Of a DNA stretch of 64,000 nt, positions 59,901 through 64,000 are shown one piece after another (positions within the stretch are counted from its first letter, which is position 1; the number at the start of each line of letters is the position of its first letter). A model generated the notes under the pieces. The model worked only from the letters and a program-made list of their open reading frames with translations, searched no databases and was not told the DNA's origin. The DNA is from Desulfosporosinus sp. Sb-LF (GTDB taxonomy: Bacteria > Bacillota > Desulfitobacteriia > Desulfitobacteriales > Desulfitobacteriaceae), in contig NZ_SPQR01000007.1 in assembly GCF_004766055.1 (NCBI RefSeq), positions 124,001 through 188,000 of the forward strand, in the 5' to 3' direction. The translations under genes were made by a program, and so were the position numbers.

Positions 59901-62548
59901 TTCTACTTCAAAAAGGTCACGTTCACCCAGATGATGTCGTTCTTCTCCGTACAGTGGCTCGAATGATCTTTCATGGAGAGGGAGGGTCGTGTTCTGTTCA
60001 AGTTCGTAAGAAAGGAAAGCTTATTTTAGGGGATATTGAGCGCCGTGAGTCAGATTTGCAAGAAAAGTCCCTAGACAATTCGCTCCCAGGGATACAGAAT
60101 AAAATAACTGAGACCCGAGAAGAGGTAAACGATCTAACATCGGGGCAACTACAGTTTGCAAACGGATACGGTGGGTTTGGCGAAGATGGGAAAGAGTACA
60201 TCATAAAGTTGCAGGAAGGCATAAACACTCCACTGCCCTGGATTAATGTGATAGCCAACTCAAAATTCGGTTTTCAAGTTTCTGAAGTGGGCGCTGGGTA
60301 TACTTGGTCAATCAATAGTAGGGAGTACAAGCTTACACCGTGGTCAAATGATCCGATTTTGGATCCTGTAGGGGAAGCGCTCTACTTACGTGATGAAGAG
60401 ACTGGCGAATCTTGGTCTGTTACTGCTAATCCAAAGCGTGAAAAGGGTTCATATACGATACGGCATGGCCAAGGGTATTCAATTTTCGAGCATTATAGTC
60501 ATGGACTGAAACAAACTCTGCGTCTTTTTGTCCCAGTGAATGATCCGGTAAAGGTTATTGAATTGACTATTTCAAATAATACTGATCACGAGCTACATCT
60601 TAGCGCGATTTATTATGTGGAATGGGTGATGGGAGTTGCTCGCGAGCAAACGTCTCCATATTTGGTTACTGAATATGCTCAAGACTGTAATGCGCTATTT
60701 TCTCGAAACACGTTTCAAGAAGAGTTTGTTGGGCGGTTAGGGTTTTTAACTGCTTCTGGAGCGGCCGTAACAAGTTATACCGGGGATCGTACTGAGTTCA
60801 TCGGACGTAATGGAAGTTTAGAAGATCCCATCGGATTAAAGCTGGATGTCTTCTCGGAAACAGTCGGAGCAGGGCTTGATCCCTGTTCTGCAATGCAACT
60901 CAAAGTTTCCGTGTCACCCGGTGAAACCAAAACCGTTACATTCTTACTTGGTGAAACCGAAAATCGTGAAAAAGCTGAGCGAATTATGTTCGATTATAGG
61001 CAGCCCGAAATGATTAGAAAGGCGTTTGAGGAAGTAAATCGGTACTGGGATAAGTTATTAGGAAAAGTTCAGGTTTACACGCCTGATTCGTCCATGAACA
61101 TACTTCTTAACCGTTGGCTGCTTTATCAGACGGTAGTTTGCCGATTATGGGCCCGTTCAGCATTCTATCAATCAGGAGGAGCCTATGGTTTTAGAGATCA
61201 ACTTCAGGACGTAATGGCCGTTGTTTATACAACACCCGAGGTCACCCGAGAACAAATTATTCTTCATTGTGGTCATCAATTCCTGGAAGGGGATGTACAG
61301 CATTGGTGGCATGCTGGAAAGGGAAAAGGGATACGAACCAAATTCTCAGATGATTTGTTATGGCTACCTTTTGTTACTGCATATTATATTGAACGCACCG
61401 GGGACGAGGCTATATTAGATGAGTCGATTTTCTTTCTAGAAGACCAGCCTTTGAAAGAAGATGAAGATGAACGGTATTCAATTCCAAACATTTCTAATGA
61501 GCAGGGAAATGTGTACGAGCATTGTATACGTGCCATCGAAAGAGGGCTACATTTTGGGGAACACGGGTTACCTCTTATTGGTTCCGGAGACTGGAACGAT
61601 GGATTTAGTCGAATAGGACCGAAAGGAAGAGGGGAGAGTGTGTGGCTCGGATGGTTCCTGTATCTTACCTTGATGCGTTTTGCCAGCTTATGTGATGTTC
61701 GTCAAGATCTCGAGAGAGGAACCAGATATCGGAGTCAAGCAGAAGAGCTTCAGAAAAATATAGAACTGTATGGTTGGGATGGTGGGTGGTATCGCCGCGC
61801 TTATTTTGATGATGGAACAACCTTAGGATCTGCGCAAAATACAGAATGTCAGATCGATGCTATTGCTCAGTCTTGGTCTGTTCTTTCCGGGGCAGCCAAA
61901 CCCTCACGGGCCAAAGATGCGATGCTGGCTTTAGAACATTATTTGTGGCGCAAAGAAGATGGATTACTCCTTTTACTCACCCCGCCGTTTGACAAGTTCT
62001 TACCTGATCCTGGATACATTAAAGGGTATGTTCCTGGGGTTCGTGAAAATGGCGGGCAATATACTCATGGAGCAGCTTGGGCGATTTTGGCTTATACAAA
62101 TTTGGGGGAAGGGGATAAGGCTACAGAGTTATTTCAGATGTTGAGCCCCATTCATCATGCTCGTACAGAACATGAAGTGAATCGCTACAAAGTTGAGCCC
62201 TACGTGATGGCGGCGGATGTCTATGCCACTCACCCGCATGTTGGTCGAGGTGGCTGGACGTGGTATACTGGGGCTGCTGGATGGATGTATCAGGCAGGTC
62301 TTGAGGGAATTTTAGGGTTTAAACGTCAAGGGGATAAATTAGTCTTAAAGCCATGTATTCCAAGTCGTTGGACGGGTTACCGTTTATCTTATCAGTATCA
62401 AACGACACAATATGAGATCATTGTCGAGAATCCCAATGCTAGGATGAGTGGGTGTGAGCAGATTACCTTAGATGAGGAAGTTCTGCTGGAACCTGTAATT
62501 TTGTTAAAAGACGACGGTCGAGTTCATACGGTTCGCTTAATACTGTAG
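53954..62548 (+). CDS. ndvB: Cyclic beta-1,2-glucan synthase-like protein (NdvB type)
   Basis: A 2864-residue membrane enzyme, the usual length of NdvB/Cgs, which makes cyclic beta-1,2-glucan. In order: an N-terminal helical part; a GT84 glycosyltransferase with TM helices near 405-460, DADTQLP near 619 and the HRWVRGDWQ motif near 762, then more TM helices; a glycoamylase-like domain around 1350-1510 (SWSGTMFEFL, MAHHQGMS); and two beta-sandwich modules. A GH94 phosphorylase domain with GDWNDGFSRIGPKG near 2545 and RENGGQYTHGAAW near 2696 completes it. The start is ATG 53954, after GGCGGAG. It is rare in Gram-positives. No partner gene (for example an ABC exporter) lies alongside. Confidence 0.9.
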   Translation: MKFFRRSHTKDKPYKDIVLHGEDLLNHAEEIAKFNENLGTGSPVRALLPRVKQNMKFLERAYREITDYSTRTQDIVPATEWLLDNYYSLKDLREEIQRSLPDKFERQLPRNFSGDFQGYPRIYGLMVELIEHTDSQLKSDTLKAFINAYQVQAPLSSGELWAIPIMLRIVLLENIRRISEQILFTQTEREAADHWILPLLESEHGPEEWEGILKTLSPQAEYSSAYAEQILKRMRELGVEGAPLLHWVDLTVAKQDTTIEELAKLERQRQTMYQVSMGHAILSIHYINSEDWPRFFEEVSLVERVLKKDPGKVYSEMDFESRDAYRHQVEKIARRYKVSELVVVRKVLLEAEKAHKQGELASSHVGYHLIGLGRETLERELEHDFGVSQNLRSEIQSSIRKNPNMYYFGCLLIGTGSLFAWVLSYSYHESSHILIHVILMLALLIWASSLIIPLVNWAASELFRPTFLPKLDLREGIPPTLRTMVTVPTLLTSVDRVNELISDMEVYYLANRDENLNFALLGDFADSSSETIKGDEEIVSAATVAIEALNHKYGQSRFYFFHRKRIYNASEGVWMGWERKRGKLIEFNRLLCQEGTTSYIIQIGDLSLLPTFRYVITLDADTQLPRGTAKKLVGTIAHPLHAPRLSEDGKRVVEGYGILQPRVGVSILSASASNFARIFSGRVGVDPYTTAVSDVYQDLFGEGIFTGKGIYDVSIFHRVTNKAFPENTILSHDLIEGLYARAGLVTDVELVDGYPANYLAYMRRLHRWVRGDWQLLPWLFKPIPFISRWKIFDNLRRSFETPALVLIIVLAFTALSGNPFVWLGLISLSLISPIVIFLLGQIFDERVEKGNIGQDLLTLVIQFSLQFIFIPFQALIMLDAIMRSIYRQFISHRHLLEWETAADTEKRLDVSLKAMVTSMWPVALLTLLTVVAIVSSFPAKLGEFIPIAIAWVASIWVAYRVSLPIRRKKEVLLFTEQLFLRRFSRKIWAFFEEFVCLEDNWLPPDNVQIDPPNGVAHRTSPTNIGLALLANLAARDFGYVTLATVYEQIEQSLETIDKLEHWQGHLYNWYDTQSLRPLEPLYVSTVDSGNFVLYLLTLKSGLTEILDKPLNDRQSVLGLQDTYNLLIEALGKDTYEELNRFGEDLERVLGSDEAWNLQSWMNLLSLWPAPFLEQELTQEGKYWARRLDTMIRAFRQESEEIYPWVTNPNYSETYSLLNTQAYEISGLSKLARFYSDGLKENSFTPELRESIERALKKIQDYVLRTEELQQRLETMALDTDFRPLFDETRQLFSIGYRIVESMLDKSYYDLLASEARQASFIAIAKGDVSPSHWFKLGRSLTMAKGKRSLVSWSGTMFEFLMPLLVMRNYKGTLLDETYRSVVEVQRRYGVEHNVPWGISESGFYAFDPQLNYQYKAFGVPGLGLKRGLIQDLVIAPYASFLALMVSPREALLNIMTMEQKGFAGRYGLYEAADYTSERIPVGRSFKLIQSFMAHHQGMSLLAIDNVLHENRMQQRLHKEALIQSTELLLQERLPKVTPLIPQPEGEYVEKESQVKNVEPEKNQFIFLDTAKSPIPVTHCISNGQYSVMMTNSGAGFSRYREISLTRWREDVTRDAWGMYFYIQNLNSGDVWSATHQPCGNSGEEYKLTYAPDKVEFLRKDGNITTRTEVVVSPEDQAELRRVSLTNHSKYDRTIEVTSYFEVVLARPSEDLAHPAFGNLFIQTEFAHEALLASRRPRSENQTRLWLMHTVATEGEKVGSLQYETDRARFIGRGRSLARPQALDANHPLSNTVGAVLDPMMSLRQRVRVGPGQTVRVSFSVGYAESREEIINIAEKYRDPLSVNRAFELAWTHSKMELRHLNLTATQANEGLSLGGHLLYLSPCRIDEAEYIKSNRKGQSSLWPYAISGDLPIVLVRVKDAEHLELVRRLLTIHEYWRLKGLLADLVILNEDDSGYVQAFQDTLRDIISMGHARDLLNQPGGVFLLQKGHVHPDDVVLLRTVARMIFHGEGGSCSVQVRKKGKLILGDIERRESDLQEKSLDNSLPGIQNKITETREEVNDLTSGQLQFANGYGGFGEDGKEYIIKLQEGINTPLPWINVIANSKFGFQVSEVGAGYTWSINSREYKLTPWSNDPILDPVGEALYLRDEETGESWSVTANPKREKGSYTIRHGQGYSIFEHYSHGLKQTLRLFVPVNDPVKVIELTISNNTDHELHLSAIYYVEWVMGVAREQTSPYLVTEYAQDCNALFSRNTFQEEFVGRLGFLTASGAAVTSYTGDRTEFIGRNGSLEDPIGLKLDVFSETVGAGLDPCSAMQLKVSVSPGETKTVTFLLGETENREKAERIMFDYRQPEMIRKAFEEVNRYWDKLLGKVQVYTPDSSMNILLNRWLLYQTVVCRLWARSAFYQSGGAYGFRDQLQDVMAVVYTTPEVTREQIILHCGHQFLEGDVQHWWHAGKGKGIRTKFSDDLLWLPFVTAYYIERTGDEAILDESIFFLEDQPLKEDEDERYSIPNISNEQGNVYEHCIRAIERGLHFGEHGLPLIGSGDWNDGFSRIGPKGRGESVWLGWFLYLTLMRFASLCDVRQDLERGTRYRSQAEELQKNIELYGWDGGWYRRAYFDDGTTLGSAQNTECQIDAIAQSWSVLSGAAKPSRAKDAMLALEHYLWRKEDGLLLLLTPPFDKFLPDPGYIKGYVPGVRENGGQYTHGAAWAILAYTNLGEGDKATELFQMLSPIHHARTEHEVNRYKVEPYVMAADVYATHPHVGRGGWTWYTGAAGWMYQAGLEGILGFKRQGDKLVLKPCIPSRWTGYRLSYQYQTTQYEIIVENPNARMSGCEQITLDEEVLLEPVILLKDDGRVHTVRLIL

Positions 62549-62627
62549 GAGTATCGGACTTTTATGAGTAACTTGCGTATAAAGAAGTTACCTTTCCCCT
62601 TGCCTTACCACAAGAGAGGGTGATTGA

Positions 62628-63362
62628 ATGGATTTTTACCACGCTTTATCTGAATACTATGATGAGATCTTTCCATTAAAGGGACCACAGAAAACATTTC
62701 TGCAGGATTATCTAAGGCAGGAATCTGTGTCATCGGTTCTTGATATTGGTTGCGGTACAGGGACGTTTGCTTTGGAAATGAGCCAAACGGGTGTGCAAGT
62801 GCTTGGCGTGGATTTAAGCGATGAGATGATTGAGATTTCCAAAATAAAAGCTCAAAAAACAGCAAGCTCGGCTTCATTTTCAGTTGCGGATATGCGGGAC
62901 CTAAGTAGTATCAATGAACGTTTTGACGGAATCGTTTGTTTGGGAAATACATTAGCACATGTGTCTGGGGAAATTGAGTTGAAACAAGTTTTGGCTCAAT
63001 TTCGTGAGAAGGGAGATCGACTGTTATTACAAATCGTGAATTACGATCGGATTTTGGCTCAGCAAATTAAAGAACTACCCTTTATCAAGACGGAACATTT
63101 ATTCTTTTACCGATTGTATACCCATCGTGCAGATGGGAAACTTGATTTTGCTATGAAAATTGAATTTCCTGCCACGAGACAGGTTGTGTCAGGTGTCAAC
63201 ATTTTATTTCCGATTACGTGCGATATCCTGAAAAATGCTTTAATGGATACTGGATGGGAAGTATCCAAACTATGGGGCAACTTTGAAAGAAAGCCATGGA
63301 CTGTAGATTCTCCTGCCACTATTTTGTCGGCGAAGCGAATACCACTCACTTATCTCAAGTAG
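62628..63362 (+). CDS. Class I SAM-dependent methyltransferase
   Basis: A 244-residue cytoplasmic methyltransferase. It has the SAM motif VLDIGCGTGTFALEM, then GVDLSDEMIEISK and a motif-III region FDGIVCLGNTLAHVSG. The fold is that of methyltransferase-11/25 proteins. The start is ATG 62628, after AGAGGGTGA. The substrate is unknown. It lies 79 bases after the glucan synthase on the same strand, which may or may not mean shared function. Confidence 0.85.
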   Translation: MDFYHALSEYYDEIFPLKGPQKTFLQDYLRQESVSSVLDIGCGTGTFALEMSQTGVQVLGVDLSDEMIEISKIKAQKTASSASFSVADMRDLSSINERFDGIVCLGNTLAHVSGEIELKQVLAQFREKGDRLLLQIVNYDRILAQQIKELPFIKTEHLFFYRLYTHRADGKLDFAMKIEFPATRQVVSGVNILFPITCDILKNALMDTGWEVSKLWGNFERKPWTVDSPATILSAKRIPLTYLK

Positions 63363-63426
63363 AGGGGTCATGGTGGTATTCACGGCATTAGAGTCTTAAT
63401 GTTGAAAAGCTAGTAGCTTTCCGAAA

Positions 63427-63478
63427 AAAATACCCTATAGAGTAGACGATTTAAAAAGTCTACTCTATAGGGTATTTT
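63427..63478. terminator. Long perfect hairpin, convergent terminator
   Basis: Perfect 21-bp stem (63427-63447 with 63458-63478) with flanking A and T runs, between the methyltransferase (+) and MFS (-) genes. Confidence 0.85.
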
Positions 63479-63487
63479 GTGGTGGTT

Positions 63488-63546
63488 AGAAGATTCAATG
63501 GCAATCACCGGCGCCTAGAAGCTTGACGATCGCCATTGAATCTTCT
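63488..63546. repeat. Second inverted repeat in the same convergent gap
   Basis: Fifteen-bp perfect arms AGAAGATTCAATGGC/GCCATTGAATCTTCT (63488-63502 with 63532-63546) around a 29-base centre. It is next to the previous hairpin and has no obvious T run on the minus strand. Confidence 0.6.
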
Positions 63547-63586
63547 TTATAGTCGGATTTTTTTGGTAGAAAGGAATATTAATTAT

Positions 63587-64000
63587 TTAAGATTTTGGTT
63601 CTCGGATGTATCCTCTACGATTCAGGGAAAGTAGAGCAGCAAAAATGGCTATGCCCATTGAGGTAAGCATGACAGTATGGTATGCACTTACGAACGCATT
63701 GGCTTGTTGGATTGCTGTAGGGTTATTTACGCCCATAAGGAGCATCGCTTCACGGTTTTCAAATAATGAGACGGAGTAGGCGATACCGATTACCATGCCG
63801 ACATTGCGGACAAGTGCATTAATTCCGCCTGCTACGCCCAATTTTCTAGGTGGGACTGCACTCATGACACTGCTGTTATTGGGAGATTGGAACAGGCCGG
63901 CGCCCATGCCCATGAGGAGAGTGCCAGGTATTATCTGCCAAAATAGTGAGGTTGCGGTCACTGTTGAAAGATAAAATAAACCTAAAGCCGTAATGAACAG
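63587..64000 (-). CDS. DHA2-type MFS exporter, C-terminal part (cut by window edge)
   Basis: The frame is open across the right edge; the last 137 codons are seen and the start lies outside. Features are a TM helix, then GMGAGLFQSPNNSSVMSAVPP, which is a 14-TM DHA2 (EmrB/QacA-like) signature, VGMVIGIAYSVSLFENREA, two more TM helices, and a short basic tail. Such exporters use the proton gradient to move drugs or metabolites. The substrate is unknown. Confidence 0.8.
   Translation of the reverse strand: MFITALGLFYLSTVTATSLFWQIIPGTLLMGMGAGLFQSPNNSSVMSAVPPRKLGVAGGINALVRNVGMVIGIAYSVSLFENREAMLLMGVNNPTAIQQANAFVSAYHTVMLTSMGIAIFAALLSLNRRGYIREPKS

Noticed and set aside
1-64000. CRISPR array, prophage, insertion sequence or defence island
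   Set aside because: No regularly spaced repeats, integrase, transposase, phage structural or known defence genes were seen in the window.

Overview
The window looks like a chromosomal segment of an endospore-forming, anaerobic, low-to-medium GC Firmicute. The best fit is the Desulfosporosinus/Desulfitobacterium group (Clostridia, former Peptococcaceae). Sporulation genes support this: a PdaB-type deacetylase, PrkA-YhbH-SpoVR, an alpha/beta-type SASP, a SpoVB-like flippase and an FtsK/SpoIIIE translocase. Strong AAGGAGG-type ribosome sites, frequent TTG/GTG starts and a giant 2-hydroxyacyl-CoA dehydratase activase fit as well. The genus is inferred from gene content and style, not from any database search.

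Layout. 1-5.4 kb: a cut-off deacetylase gene, a small membrane protein, a TPR protein, an unknown protein coupled to a cobalamin adenosyltransferase (cobO), glutamine synthetase (glnA) and a small SH3-like protein. 5.5-10.1 kb: the conserved prkA-yhbH-spoVR trio; here SpoVR carries an unusual periodic Cys/Ser array. 10.4-14.3 kb: two tandem DedA proteins, a cyclophilin, a LysR regulator and a convergent amidohydrolase. 14.5-20.6 kb: a short DnaA paralogue, pfkA, pgi, an FtsA-like ATPase with a C-terminal string of beta-grasp-like modules, and a tiny membrane protein. 20.7-25.2 kb: lgt, an FmdE-domain protein, a TIGR04086-type membrane protein, panB, a winged-helix protein, a probable 6S RNA, and a histidine phosphatase.

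25.2-32.7 kb: a PLD-like lipoprotein, a large membrane M28 peptidase, YkuS, a 42-residue Tyr/Pro protein, an RlmI-like methyltransferase, a Fur-family regulator with a likely self-operator, and a second TPR protein. 32.7-36.8 kb: a queuosine-precursor operon queD-queC-DUF366-queE-folE, which encodes every step from GTP to preQ0, followed by ypmA and surE. 36.8-40.4 kb: SASP, a small membrane protein, spoVB-like and iadA. 40.5-45.6 kb: an AT-rich TetR gene with a perfect 9-4-9 operator, followed by the 1448-residue activase. 45.7-51.2 kb: a BASS transporter, tRNA-Trp(CCA), a PHP phosphoesterase, a two-TM K+ channel with RCK domains, a four-BON protein, and a YdjM-type membrane hydrolase that appears to start at AUC. 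51.2-64 kb: the FtsK/SpoIIIE translocase, a 2864-residue cyclic beta-1,2-glucan synthase-like protein, a methyltransferase and the end of a DHA2-type MFS exporter.

Most transcription units end in clear intrinsic terminators, many of them long perfect hairpins. No CRISPR array, insertion sequence, prophage or defence island was seen. The points most worth a second look are the DnaA paralogue, the FtsA/beta-grasp fusion, the SpoVR Cys pentad array, the AUC start, the 6S RNA and the two self-operator candidates.
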